A DNA stretch of 64,000 bases from Oreohelix idahoensis (GCA_024509875.1 JAMPIV010012210.1:62001-126000); one strand, 5' to 3'. Positions 1-11,627 are shown, counted from the stretch's first letter. Translations and numbers: made by a program. The notes: generated by a model not told the origin, from the sequence alone.

Positions 1-999
1 TATAAGTGTGATGTTTGTGGAGCAGAATTTTCTCAAAATGTTCATTTAAAGGGACACAAAAGGACACACACAGGAGAGAAACCTTACATGTGTGATGTTT
101 GTGGGTCAGAATTTTCTGAGAATGGTCATTTAAAGAGTCACAAAAGGACACACACAGGAGAGAAACCTTATAAGTGTGATGTTTGTGGAGCAGAATTTTC
201 TCAAAATGGTCATTTAAAGGGACACAAAAGGAAACACACAGGAGAGAAACCTTATAAGTGTGATGTTTGTGGGTCAGAATTTTCTGAGAATGGTCATTTA
301 AAGAGTCACAAAAGGACACACACAGGAGAGAAACCTTATGAGTGTGATGTTTGTGGAGCAGAATTTTCTCAAAATGGTCATTTAAAGGGACACAAAAGGA
401 CACACACAGGAGAGAAACCTTATAAGTGTGATGTTTGTGGGTCAGAATTTTCTGAGAATGGTCATTTAAAGAGTCACAAAAGGACACACACAGGAGAGAA
501 ACCTTATAAGTGTGATGTTTGTGGAGCAGGATTTTCTCATAGTGGTGATTTAAAGAGTCACAAAAGGACACACACAGGAGAGAAACCTTATAAGTGTGAT
601 GTTTGTGAAGCAGGATTTTCTCAAAGTGGTGATTTAAAGAGGCACAAAAGGACACACACAGGAGAGAAACCTTATAAGTGTGATGTTTGTGGAGCAGAAT
701 TTTCTGAGAATGGTAATTTAAAGAGTCACAAAAGGACACATACAGGAGAGAAACCTTATAAGTGTGATGTTTGTGGGGCAAAATTTTCTCATAGTTGTGC
801 TTTAAAGAATCACAAAAGGACACATACAAGAGAGAAACCTTACAAGTGTCATGTTTGTGGAGCAGGATTTTCTCATAGTGGTGACTTAAAGAATCACAAA
901 AGGACACACACAGGAGAGAAAACTTATAAGTGTGATGTTTGTGGAGCAGAATTTTCTCAGAGTGGTGCTTTGAAGAGTCACAAAAGGACACACACATGA
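1..999 (+). CDS. C2H2 zinc-finger array protein, 5' partial
   Basis: The frame is open from base 1 and ends at TGA 997-999, so the N-terminus lies outside the window. It encodes twelve C2H2 fingers of 28 residues each, with the pattern C-x2-C-x12-H-x3-H and TGEKP-type linkers. Linkers after fingers 10 and 11 are altered (TREKP, TGEKT). The protein probably binds DNA in the nucleus. Helix positions -1 to 6 alternate QNxHLKG and ENGHLKS in fingers 1 to 6, then become HSGDLKS, QSGDLKR, ENGNLKS, HSCALKN, HSGDLKN and QSGALKS. The alternation means that a two-finger, 168-bp unit was triplicated. The array stops right after the last histidine with no C-terminal tail. This fits either a true end or a stop that cut a longer array, since decayed fingers lie downstream at 9.05-10.4 kb. 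No effector domain such as KRAB or BTB is visible. Confidence 0.9.
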   Translation, partial: YKCDVCGAEFSQNVHLKGHKRTHTGEKPYMCDVCGSEFSENGHLKSHKRTHTGEKPYKCDVCGAEFSQNGHLKGHKRKHTGEKPYKCDVCGSEFSENGHLKSHKRTHTGEKPYECDVCGAEFSQNGHLKGHKRTHTGEKPYKCDVCGSEFSENGHLKSHKRTHTGEKPYKCDVCGAGFSHSGDLKSHKRTHTGEKPYKCDVCEAGFSQSGDLKRHKRTHTGEKPYKCDVCGAEFSENGNLKSHKRTHTGEKPYKCDVCGAKFSHSCALKNHKRTHTREKPYKCHVCGAGFSHSGDLKNHKRTHTGEKTYKCDVCGAEFSQSGALKSHKRTHT

Positions 1000-1144
1000 G
1001 AGAAACCACAGCCTATGCTGGTCCCAAGCCAGGCTGACAAAGGAGGAGGGTGGCCTGCATGGAATCCTTAAGGAGTCAGCCCCTCCACCATGCAAAGGCA
1101 CAACAGGCCATCACCTGTTTTCTTTAAACCATGATTAAGTGAAC
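1000..1144. other. Flank between zinc-finger stop and LINE A
   Basis: After the stop the sequence still reads like one more GEKP linker (gagaaacc at 1000-1007). It then loses zinc-finger similarity. No other feature was recognised. Confidence 0.5.
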
Positions 1145-1789
1145 TACAAGAGAGAAAACTGGACTGATTCTAAAGGCGACAAACTGGAACAGACTACAGA
1201 CAATGACTTATGGAAAATGGAACACAAGAAGTATAAATGGGAAAGAAGAATAGCTGGTGGAAGAGATGAGGAAAGCAAAACTAGAAATCCTGGCTATAAT
1301 GGAAACAAAGAAATAGGGACAAGGAGTCATGGATCTCGATGGCAACACGCTGCTCTACAGTGGTGTACCCACATCTGAAAGAGCTAAAGGGGGCATTGGT
1401 TGCATTGTAGCAAAAAACCAAAAAGATAGTATCAAGGCATGGAACTTAGTCTCAGAGTGCATTATGTTTGTAAAACTAAAAGAAGGAGAAACCATAGACA
1501 ACATGGTCATAGTGTATGCTCCAAATGAGGGTGAGAGAGAAGATATCAAGGAGGAATTCTTCGAGCTGCTTGAAAGGACAGTGGATGACTGCCTAGATGA
1601 AATTATCTTGCTCTGAGATTTCAATGCTAGAGTTAGAAATGACCATGCTAGATGGGGTGTAGTTAGCGGAAGATATGGAGAAGATACTCTCAATGACAGT
1701 GGAAAGTGACTTCTTTGATTCTGTGGTGAGCAGAATCTGATCATTACAAACACAAAGTTCCCCCCATAAGCGCATACGTGCATATACTT

Positions 1790-2772
1790 TGAGGGGCGGT
1801 CAAAAAGTAATGCCTCCTATTTATGTATGTAAATACTGCATCGGTGTGCAATTTGTAAATTTAGCAGGATTCCTCAAACACTCTTCTGCACTGTATAGCA
1901 TTACCAACCCGTTTCAGTAACAGGTGGCACCACTGTAACAGTTTAAAAATGGCTGCCAAAGACGTTCGGTTAAAACAACGTTATGTCATAGAATTCCTCA
2001 ATGCTGAAGGCGAAGCCCCAATTCGCATCCACGAACTTTTGAAGAATGTGTATGGAGATTCAACAGTGGATGTTAGCACTGTCCGACGTTGGGTACATCT
2101 TTTTTTTTAAACCAGAATCCAAGAGGCAGTCAATGGAATGGCATCACACAACAGCGCCGACAAGAAAGAAGTTTAAAAGTTCACCATCTGTAGGGAAAAT
2201 AATGGCCCCCATGTTTTGGGATGAGAAGGATGTGATTCTTCTCGACTTCTTGGAACAGGGAAACACGGTGAATGCAGACCGTTACACTGAAACTTTGAAG
2301 AAGCTTAGAGGTCGTCTTCGGCAACTTTACCCATTAAAAGATCAGAGAACTGCACTACTGTTGCACGATAATGCCACGCCACACACCGCTAAACGCACCA
2401 TTGATGCGATTGCAGAATTTGGCTGGACATTAATACCACATCCCCCTTACAGTCCCAATCTTTCACCTTCTGACTTCCATCTGTTTGGACCACTGAAAGA
2501 AGATCTTCGCGGACATCACTTTGAGGACACCGAGACCCTTAAACGCGCTGTACGCCAGTGGTTTAAGAAAAAGGACACAAATTTTTACCGTGCGGGGATA
2601 CATGCCCTTGTGAGAAGATGGAAAAAAACTGTAACAAATAACGGAGACTACATTGAGAAATATATTTTTGAAGTTCAGACTTGGGGCTACATTTCAATGT
2701 GAATTTTATCTGTTTTCTTGCCTATTGAATGAAATTAAAAATTACGAGGCATTACTTTTTGACCGTCCCTCG
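1790..2772 (+). mobile_element. Mariner-type transposon copy 1, internally deleted
   Basis: Terminal inverted repeats begin TGAGGGGCGGTCAAAAAG on the left. The right end reads, in complement, CGAGGGACGGTCAAAAAG. The insertion lies in LINE A at a TA position: TA survives at 2773-2774 and is mutated on the left. The uninterrupted sequence is seen at 53437 in the second LINE A copy, which proves the boundaries. At about 983 bp it is shorter than an ordinary mariner of about 1.3 kb. Confidence 0.92.
1949..2702 (+). pseudogene. Mariner transposase remnant (SETMAR-like family)
   Basis: Translation starts at ATG 1949 with the first helix-turn-helix region (KQRYVIEFL, then VSTVRRWVH). It runs into a stop in a T-rich tract at about 2099-2110. 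The other half is open in another frame from 2046 to 2702. It contains SVGKIMAPMFWD, LLHDNATPHTA with the second catalytic Asp, and PHPPYSPNLSPSDFHLF with the third Asp of the DD34D triad. The second DNA-binding motif and the first catalytic Asp are missing, deleted between RRWVH and SMEWHHTT. It cannot make an active transposase. Confidence 0.9.
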
Positions 2773-5163
2773 TAGATGTGAACCAACAAGGAATGAGAAG
2801 TCAGTGATCGACTATGACATAGTTAGGAGGAGCTCATTCAAGTATGTCCGGAATGCTAGAGTCTGGAGGGGGCCAGAGATTGGAAGTGATCACTACCTGC
2901 TTACAATCAAAAGAACAACTGAAAGAGTTTCTCAGCCTAGGAACTGCCCAACATCATGCAAGAAACTAAGTAAATGAACGGAAGAAATGAGCATTAAGAC
3001 CTACAAGCTGAGAGAGCCAGAAATTAGGACCAGATATCAGGGGCTTATTGCTACAGCAATGAGAAACACAGAAGAACAACCTGATGACTTGCAAACCCTG
3101 TGGCTTAAATTCAAGGACATCATAAAACAGCTGTTGCAGAAGCATGTGGTGGTCCGACTTGAAAACAAGAGAAGGAGGACACCTTGGTGGACAGAGGAAG
3201 TCAAAGAGAAAATAAGAGAAGAAAATTGCATGGAAACAATACCTAGGAGCTAAACACACAGCAGGACAAATAGAGAAATATAGAGAATATGTGACACTCA
3301 GAACAGAAGCAAAGAACAAGGTAAAAAAAGAAAAACAGAAGTCCTGGGAAGAATTTGGAGAAAAGCTAGAAAAAGATGTGCAAGAAAACCAGAAATTGTT
3401 CTATAAGACCCTAAAGAACATGAGGAAGAAAAAACAATGCCCTCTCAAATTTATAAAGGACAAGCAAGGCAAATTGCTTACTGCCCCGAAGGAGGTAATG
3501 GAAAGACGGAAAAAATATTTCTCAGAACTCCTGGATGGTGAGCAAGGTCAAGCATCAGAAATGATAACCACTAGCACAGAAGAGAAACCAATGGTGGTGA
3601 AGATGACATAAAGATGGAAGAACTGAAGGCAGCACTGGAGAAAATCAAGATGGGCAAAGCAGCAGGGCATGATGGTATAACACCAGAAATGGTTAAGTAC
3701 ATGGGAGCATCAGGCGACCTATTACTCTTAAGGGTCCTACAGGCAGCATGGTGCAACAAGACCATACCAAAGGATTGGGAGATTGTCATCATAACACCAA
3801 TTTTCAAAAACGGTGACAATCGACAATGTGGAAACCATAGAGGCATATCCCTTCTCAGTGTTCCTGGTAAAATCTTCTCTAGAATCCTAGAGCAGAGAAT
3901 CAGATGCCTAGCTGAGCCACAGTTTGATGATGTCTAGTGCGGATTCCGAGCAAACCGCAGTACTCAAGACCTAATCTTCACACTCAGACAGCTGAGTGAA
4001 AAGGCCCTTGAGTATAAGAGTGAGATCCATCTTTGTTTCATAGATCTGGAAAAGGCGTTTGACGGGGTCCCCTGGAGCAAACTTTGGGACTATTTGGCAA
4101 GGAAAAACATTCCAGCACCTTTGATTCATGCTATACAGAGCTTCTACAAGTCTTGCAGAAATTATGTGAGGACAGCAAACCATAAATTAGAAGAGTTCAG
4201 GACCACCACTGGTGTAAGGCAAGGTGATATCCTGTCACCTTATCTTTTCATAATCCTCGATGTCATCAAGGCATGTAAGGAGAAGACAGGAAAGTATTCA
4301 GTGGGGTACTGGAAGATGAGACAGGTCTGTATTTCAGAGCTGACATTTGCTGATAATGTTGCCTTGATTGCTAAATCAGAGGCACATCTTCATTCCAACC
4401 TGCATGTCTGGAAGGAAGAGCTAGAGAAGACAGGGATGGTCATAAGCAGCTGTAAAACAAAATCCATGGTGAAATCACGAGAAGAAAGAAGACATCAGAT
4501 TAAGCTGGGAGAATAGGTCCTGGAGCTGGTTGACCACTTTAAATATCTCAGAGCTATTATAGACCGACAGGGAGTCATTATTGAAGAAATGGGCACTCAA
4601 AAAGCAGCGGTTGGGAGACTTTTTCAGGCCATAAATCGAGGATTCCTCAGCAAGAGAGGTTGGTAAGAAAACAAAGATGGCTGTGTACCACTCACCTATG
4701 CCCCAGTCTTGACATATGGATGCGAGTCATGGACAATGACTACAATCTACAAAAGCCAGATCCAAATCTCAGATATGAGGTATCGGAGGGAGGTGGTTGA
4801 AGTAACAAGAAAAGACATGGTCTGCAACCAGACGATTAGTCAAGGCCAAAAATCGCACCCCCTGCAGACCCAAGTAGAAGAGTCCCAACTAAGATGGTTT
4901 GGTTATGTCTGCAGGTTGGGAAAAGATCAGCTACCATGACAAGCATGGGAAACAAAGAGCCAGGGATCCAGACCCCCAGGATGACACAGAGTCCACTGGG
5001 AAGACTACAATAGACAATCTTTGAAGGACTGAGGACTAGATAGGAACCATGCCAGGAGGAAGACAGCCAATAGGATAGTCTGGAACCCTCTCTTCCAAAC
5101 CTCTACACTTCACGGTAGAAGGGGAACGATTAAGTAAGTAGGTAATAATAATAGCCCCTTCAG

Positions 5164-8100
5164 TCATAACTGACTATGGGAATGCACCCCTGAGCTGACA
5201 GCCCTCAGCTGCTTATTTTCCTGGTGCTCCTTTCGACGTTTTCTCCCCTCCTCTGCTTGCTGTGTGAGCCTCTCTTCGCCCGATCTGAGTTGGCGCCGTA
5301 AATAGCATCGCCACTTAGTGCGATCGGCAGCTTCATCCTCCCATGTTGCTGGATCCATGTCCAGTGCCCTCATATCTCTCTAGCACACATCTTTGAACCT
5401 CAGCTGTGGTCGCCCAACTGTTCTCCTGCCATCTGCTAATTGTTCGTAGAAGATATCTTTTGGGATGCAACCATCTTCCATGCGGCGAACATTACCAAGC
5501 CAGCGAAGTCTGCACTGTCTAAGCAGTGTATACATACTTTGAAGGCCAGCACATGACAACACCTCGACATTAGTCACTTTATCTTTCCACGAGATGCCGA
5601 GGATGCGGCGTAGACACCGTAAATGGAAGGTATTGAGCCTTCTTTCTTGCTTAGCATAGGTCGTCCAGGTCTCACTGCCATATAGGAGTGTGCTGGTGAT
5701 GCAGGCATTATATACCGCAGCTTTGGTCTTCATTGTGAGTTTGGAGTTTCCCCAAACACGCGATGTGAGGCGTGCAAAGGTAGCTGCAGCTTTGCCAATG
5801 CGGCTGTCGATTTCTGTATCCAGTGAGAGTTTGTCATTGATGGTAGACCCTAGGTATGTGAAGTGATGCACCACTGCCAATTCATAGTTATCAATAGTGA
5901 TAACTGGTGCAGCACCCGCATCCTGACTCAGCACATTCGTTTTCTTTAGACTTATTGTGAGGCCAAAGTCCTTGCATGCTTCAGTGAAGCGATTCATCAA
6001 GTTCTGAAGCTCCTGTTGGCTTTGAGTGACGACTGCAGCATCATCAGTGAACAACAAGTCTCTTATAGTGACCCTTCTGATTTTTGTTTTTGCCTTCAGC
6101 CTTGAAAGATTAAACAGACGGCCGTCTGACCTAGTGTGAAGGCATATTCCTTCAGTTGCATCTCAGAAAGCATGTTTCAAGAGTAGGGCAAAGAAGATCC
6201 CGAAGAGGGTCGGAGCCAGAACACAGCCCTGTTTAACGCCACTTCGTATGTCAAAGGGCTGTGACGTGCTTCCAGCATATTGGACTGTTCCCTTCATGTC
6301 GTCATGGAATGACTTTATCATTTCCAGCATTTTAGAAGGGCAGCCTATTTTCAGGAGGATTTTGAAGAGTCCATCCCTACTAACCAGGTCAAATGCTTTT
6401 GTGAGGTCTATAAAGGCGATATATAAAGGCCTTTTCTGCTCTCTTGATTTTTCCTGAAGCTGGCGGACAGAGAAGATCATGTCTGTTGTTGATCTACCAG
6501 CTCGGAATTCACACTGTGACTCTGGATATATGTGCTCAGCTAACTTGTGTAGTCGCATTAAAATGACTTTGGCAAAAACCTTACCAACAATACTAAGAAG
6601 AGAGATGCCTCTGTAGTTATTGCAATCACTTCTGTCTCCTTTATTTTTATATAGTGTTACAATCCTGGCATCTCGCATGTCTTGAGGAATAGTTGTCTCT
6701 TCCTAGCACTGGCACAGCATCCTATGCAGGGGATGTAATAGAGTGCTCTTGCAGCTTTTGATTAAATCAGGAGGAATCCTATCACTGCCTGGTGCTTTGC
6801 CAGAGGCCAAGCTATCAATGGCCTTGCTGAGTTCCTCTAATGTTGGTTCGGCATCCAGCTCCTCCATAGTTGGCAGACATTTGACAGCATCAAGGGCTGC
6901 AGGCGTAAAGGTATTTTCTCAGCGTAAAGCTCAGAGTAGTGCTCGACCCACCTCTCCATCTGCTTACCCTTATCGGTTAGCTTCTCTCCACTGATGGTTT
7001 TTAGCGGTGCCGTCTTACTTTTTTGGGGGCCAAGTGCTTTCTTTATACCGTCATACATTTGTTTAATGTTGCCTGTTTGCACTGCGATCTGGATGCTCTC
7101 ACTGAACTGGAGCCAATAGTCATTTGCACAGCGTCGAGCAGTTTGTTGAACTTTGCTTCTCGTAGCCTTCAGGATCTGTAGGGTTCTAGCACTCGGTGAA
7201 CATTTGTATTCATTCATAGCACTGCGCTTAGCTTCAGTGACAGGTGCCATCACATCCGATGAAGCATCAAACCAGTCATTTGACTTTGCCGTTTTCTTAC
7301 CAAAGGTGGCAAGTGCAGTACTTTGAATGGTGTTCCGTAGATGCTCCCAGTTCTCTGTAATAGTATTACCATGCTGAGGGCTACTGAGCACTTTCTTGAA
7401 GGTCGCAGTAAATTGAGTGATCATGACAGGGTCTGACATCTTGCTGGTATCAATGCGTGGTTTCCCTTCATGTCTGACACAATAGAGTTTTCTTGGTTGT
7501 GCTCTGATTTTGCAGCAAACCAAGGAGTGATCTGTATCACAGTCTGCACTATGGTACAAGCACGTGGAGAGCACAGACCTGAGAAGTGGCCTTCTGATGA
7601 GAATCAGGTCCAGTTGGTGCCAGTGCTTGGATCGTGGGTGTCTCCATGACACCTTATGCTGGGGTTTTGTCTGAAAGTAGGTGTTGGTCACGCAGAGGTC
7701 ATGGTGGACACACAACTCTAAGAGCCGTTGTCCATTTTCATTCATCTTGCCAATACCAAACCTGCCCAGACATGAAGGCCATGAAACATTATCGGCACCC
7801 ACTCTAGCGTTAAAGTCACCAATAAGAACAAGCTGTTCTTGCCTAGGTATGCTTTTGATGACTGCTGCTAGATTCTCGTAGAACTCATCTTTAGCTTCTG
7901 AGGCAGAGTACAGAGTAGGAGCATACACACTGACAAGGGTGATGGGACCTGTGCTAGTTTGCAGGTGGAGCGTTAACAGGCATTCTGATCCATTCTCGCC
8001 TGGTTCAATCATTTTAGTTAGCGATTTTTTGACTGCAAAACCTACTCCGTGTTCTCTAGCTTCATTAAGATCTTTTCCTTGCCAATAAAATGTGTAGTCC

Positions 8101-8270
8101 TTCTCGCTCACCGTTCCAGAGCCCGCCAGGCGTGTTTCCTGAAGTGCAACTATATCCACCTGAAGTCGTTTAAGCTCATCATTAATTATGGCTGTCTTCC
8201 TTACATCGTTTACGTCCTGTAGGTTTCCGGATAGTCCAGTCAACATAGTTCGGACGTTCCAGCATCCCAT
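5164..8270 (-). pseudogene. LINE B endonuclease-reverse transcriptase ORF, few lesions
   Basis: The ORF starts at MGCWNVRTML (8270). Apurinic endonuclease motifs follow in order: LQETRL, VSVYAP, LIGDFNARVG and DTDHSLV. The reverse transcriptase comes next, with NNYRGISLLS, AFIDLTKAFD, GVKQGCVLAP and FTDDAAVV (the catalytic box, reading TDD). The C-terminal part is LYGSETW and GRPQLRFKDVC. One frameshift lies near 6920, between endonuclease and RT. Three in-frame stops follow: TAG in place of a likely Trp at about 6704, TGA at 6163-6165, and TAG at 5380-5382. Otherwise the frame is kept, so the copy is fairly young. The product would nick target DNA and prime reverse transcription on its own RNA. 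Confidence 0.9.
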
Positions 8271-9037
8271 CTGAGAGTTTGCTTATTTTTATTATTCTGA
8301 TAATTGCTTGGTACAAAATTTTCTGTCCACCATTCGGGTTTGACCCTAATCCCCATGCACCCAATGGGGAAAGCAGACAGTGGCGGGACAACACCTTATT
8401 GACTGGGGGCTGCCCAGCTTGAAGCGGGCGGTAGCTGTCCAGTGAGATCCTAGAACCTCTCCCACTGTTGTAAGTAGCCCCTGGCGCCATGCCCTACGCC
8501 AATTGGGCAAAATGCTTATAACCGGTAACTGCTACTTCCCGTGTTTTGCCGACACCTATAGGGTGAAGCTGGAGTGTCCTCTCCAGGGCGCGAGCTTGGG
8601 CACAGTTATATGGAGATCAAGCTGTTGCCCATGCAGCATGTTCCCCCTCTCCACACAGCCGGTAGATCCAAAGGAACGGCAGTAGCCGATACAATTTGGT
8701 ACCAGCCACGTCGCAGGAGTTGCCAGAATAATGTCGAATCGACATTAGACTGCCTTAGGGACTCCGACTCCGGATTTATCCTCAGGGTTCACTCCCGAAG
8801 CCAATTCCATAAATGGATATTCCCGCAAGGCAGCGGAGGTTTGAATTCAGAGTTCCTTCTCTTAGATAAGCTACCAACCAAGGATCACGAGCCCTATCTG
8901 CCCGAAGCTGCTGGTTTTAAGGCGCCAGTCGCTCGCCTTTGCCCCTTCTCCCGTCAGTGAAAACAGTTCCGCCGGGCTCAAATTGAGCCACACGTGAAGG
9001 CCGGGAGCTGGACTTGGTTGTCAGAGGTAAAGAGGTA
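8271..9037 (-). other. LINE B 5' leader
   Basis: This is GC-rich sequence between the ORF start and the 5' end of LINE B. Short ORFs occur on both strands but none has a recognisable motif. It probably holds the internal promoter. No TATA-like signal was seen. Confidence 0.6.
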
Positions 9038-9051
9038 AAGTAAGTAGGTAA

Positions 9052-9470
9052 AGAGACACAAAAGGACACAGAAACTTTATAAGTTTGAGATTTTTTGAAT
9101 ACACTACTCTAAGAAGGCATACAGGGGAATAGCCATATAGGTGTGATCTTTGTGGTGATGCATTTTCTCAGGCTACTGAGATAAAGAGACACGTGTTGAA
9201 ACACATTGGAGAGATGTATAAATGTGATGCTTGTTGTATTATATATTAGGTTTTCTCAAGTCCTTATTCTAAAACAACACACAATTTACAAAACATACAT
9301 GAGAGAAAATTTGTAAGTGCAATGTTTGTGGTGCTGAGTTTACTCGTCTGTATTCTAAAACTGCACACTAGACGTACATCAGAGAAAATGTATGCGTTTA
9401 CCTCACACAATTTGTAAGCGTGATGTTTGTAATGCAAGTTTACTCATTCATTATTCTTCAGCCCCCTTTT
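9052..9470 (+). pseudogene. Decayed C2H2 zinc fingers
   Basis: Immediately after the LINE B target duplication the sequence reads as broken fingers. KRHKRTQKLYK comes first. A recognisable finger CDLCGDAFSQATEIKRH...H follows at about 9140-9230. Next is KCNVCGAEFTRLYSKTAH at about 9315-9370, and then KRDVCNASL at about 9416. Stops and frameshifts separate them. They are more diverged than the array at 1-999 and are probably its former downstream part or an old neighbour. Confidence 0.8.
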
Positions 9471-9769
9471 CACAAAATATCTTGATGGTTTAAATTATTT
9501 GATCACTTTCTGTGGACTTCATTTTGCAAAGTGGTAGCGAAAAAAAGTATTTTGTTGTGTAAACCAGATTTGTTATTGTAGTTGTTTAATAGATCTGCTG
9601 AGCTTCTCACTCTTTTGCAGCCAGTAACAAGTTCAACACTCTTTGGTAACACTGAAGATCTAGGCTTTTCTTGTGGCTTTTCTACCATTCCGAAACATGT
9701 TGAGTTAAAGTCATGAGCTCCAGTTTCTCCAGCTTAACTTGCATTTATAGGATCATTACATAGGGGTCC
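9471..9769. other. No recognised feature
   Basis: AT-rich sequence with no ORF or repeat that I could relate to anything else in the window. Confidence 0.5.
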
Positions 9770-10040
9770 CAAGCTAGGAGTAAGAAGTATGTGGCATACT
9801 GTACATTCCCTGCCATCCAAGAGGGCTGTCCAACTATGTAGAGTTAAAATACTAAGCTCTGGTTCTGGGCTCTCCCAAGGAAATGTCATGTCCTGCACAG
9901 AGCAACTTCTCAGTTCCCCTGCTTATCAGTGGGCCCATAGTGAGATCCTCCTACATGCAGTCAACCAGGTCAAAGCTAAAGAATCACGTCTGGGAATCAA
10001 AGCTTAGTGTGCAATGCCGAGTTCTCAACACATTTCACCA
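9770..10040 (+). repeat. Dispersed repeat, second copy at about 26290-26560 (minus)
   Basis: This stretch aligns by eye with the complement of about 26290-26560. Shared blocks include gctctggttctgggctctcc, tcctgcacagagc and agtgtgcaatgc. The repeat is not coding. The second copy sits inside an insertion with an 11-bp target duplication, so this is probably part of a retroposed family. Confidence 0.75.
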
Positions 10041-10189
10041 CAGAGGAAATCCATGGAAGTGTGTGGATGATTTCAAGTATCATTGAGGGTGTAATTAGCC
10101 TCACAGAGATTCACTTCCACATATGTATACTGCAGCATTGTGTATAGCTGGTGGTCAGTCAAAAGATGACCAGATATGCCTCCATGCAT

Positions 10190-10410
10190 CTCAGCAAGAT
10201 AAATGTAATCTTTGTGGTGCTATATTTTGTGATATACTACAGAGAGGTTTTATAAATGTGATTTTGTTTGTTATAAAGTGTGGCCTGTGCCTGTTAGCTA
10301 AGAACATATTCAGACATACAGAAAAGAAGCCATGTAATTATGATGTTTCTGATGCAGTGTTTTCTATGGATGCCCAAATTGTGCCATTAAAAAGAAAAGT
10401 GCTATAAATA
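10190..10410 (+). pseudogene. Further decayed zinc fingers
   Basis: A weak finger KCNLCGAIF starts at about 10201. It is followed by FRHTEKKPCNYDVSDAVFS at about 10311-10370 and a Lys-rich tail, ending in a stop at about 10407. Cys and His ligands are partly lost. This extends the zinc-finger remnant across the dispersed repeat at 9770. Confidence 0.65.
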
Positions 10411-10427
10411 TTTTATGTGTGCTACAA

Positions 10428-11250
10428 CAGAAATGGAATGCAGTGGACTCTGACAAAGCAGTTTGATGATCTGAATTTTGCTGATGACTTGGCTCTTCTG
10501 TCCCATAACTGTAATCAGATACAGGACAAAGTGAAAACACTTGATGAGAGATCACATTAATTGGATTTGAAAATACACAGGGAAAAGACAAAAATAATGA
10601 GAATAAATGCAGGTAACGATAACAGGGTTGAACTTGAAATAACACCACCACAAGAAGCAGAATCATACACAATCTTGGCAGCAATATAGACAAAGTTGGA
10701 GGGACAGACAGTGATATCAAAATAAGAATATAAAAGGCAAGAGGAGCTTTCATTGCATTGGGAAATATATGGAGGTCAAGAGAAATCAGATCCAACACGA
10801 AAATAAGAATCTTCAACTCAAATGTGAAGTATTGTATTGTTCTGAAACATGGAGAACAACAAAGACAACAACCAAAAAGCTACAGACTTTCATAAATGGG
10901 TGCTTGCATAGAATAGAAGGATTAAAATGGTATGACAAGGTTACCAACGTGGAACTGATGACAAGAACCAGACAAGTGCCAGTTGAACAAGAGTTGAGGA
11001 GATTACGATAGCGATGGATATGACACATACTGAGGAAACCTGTTGATAGCATTACAAGGCAGTCCTTGTTCTAGAACCCCCATGGCAAGAGAGGCAGAGG
11101 TAGACCAAGAAGCACATGGAGAAGAGAGCTGGAAACAGAGGTGAAAATGATAAAGAGAACGTGTAAAGAACTTGAGATGATGGCACGTGACAGGAGGACT
11201 TGGCATGTGTTTGTTGAAGGCCTATGCTCCTTTGGGAGTGGAGGGTGATG
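10428..11250 (+). pseudogene. LINE C fragment (RT 3' half and C-terminus)
   Basis: The sequence parallels the 43.5-45.3 kb copy from the ADD box (NFADDLALLSHN, about 10470-10510) to the end (FVEGLCSFGSGG, about 11210-11245). It is truncated 5' and carries stops and frameshifts. It keeps Trp TGG at about 10849, where the longer copy has TGA. Confidence 0.88.
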
Positions 11251-11541
11251 AATGAATTATTTTTTCAGTTCCCTAAGGAGCAGTGGGGCCTCAACAAATG
11301 TATGTCAAGCCTTTACTTCCTGTGTCATCTGTTAAATGTCTTACCATAACTCTTTCATGTCTGCCTCCAGATCCCATCTCAAAGTGTTTTTTTTTTTTTT
11401 TGGTTTCGCTCCTTCTGTCTGTCTCTCTAAAAATAAATAAATACATATACATGTGTACACACACAAAATGGTACATATTACCACCTCAACAAAAATTAAA
11501 GATAGGAGCTACTGATGAGTGTAACAGTGGCACTGATAAAA

Positions 11542-11544
<3 letters not shown>

Positions 11545-11601
<57 letters not shown>
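11545..11601. repeat. (TA)n microsatellite
   Basis: Uninterrupted TA dinucleotides. Open frames of Tyr-Ile across it are artefacts. Confidence 0.97.
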
Positions 11602-11603
<2 letters not shown>

Positions 11604-11627
11604 TTCTGCGTTCGGTTTGTAGTCATG

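Larger units (their letters stand above)
1145..5145 (+). mobile_element. LINE A copy 1 (APE-type non-LTR retrotransposon), interrupted
   Basis: This is a decayed copy of the element at 52793-55805. The endonuclease part lies at about 1145-1787. A mariner interrupts it, and coding similarity resumes at 2775 exactly where the intact copy continues. The reverse transcriptase core is at about 3650-4500 (for example FIDLEKAFDGVPW at about 4040 and GVRQGDILSP at about 4212). The C-terminal LTYGCESW region is at about 4700. Several frameshifts and stops break it, and the normal MDD stretch after the LSPYLFI motif is deleted. The 3' end carries an AAGT-repeat tail (5132-5145) that became the target of LINE B. 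The 5' junction is at the same element base as in the 52.8-kb copy, so this may be the true 5' end. The family resembles APE/RT single-ORF elements annotated as craniofacial development protein 2-like. I do not assign a clade. Confidence 0.85.
5146..9037 (-). mobile_element. LINE B, near full-length non-LTR retrotransposon
   Basis: The element is inserted on the minus strand into the tail of LINE A. The 14-bp target duplication AAGTAAGTAGGTAA flanks it at 5132-5145 and 9038-9051. Its 3' end (left) reads, in element orientation, tatgactgaaggggctattatt, which is shared with the fragment at 12034-12327. The 5' end is at about 9037. The length of about 3.9 kb suggests a full-length or nearly full-length copy with a long 5' leader and a single ORF. 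Confidence 0.93.

Noticed and set aside
1..999. Regular 84-bp repetition as a CRISPR-like array
   Set aside because: The repeats are in-frame C2H2 fingers in animal DNA with no spacer structure.
8503..8960. Plus-strand ORF of 128 codons as a gene
   Set aside because: It lies in the LINE B 5' leader on the opposite strand and has no recognisable features.
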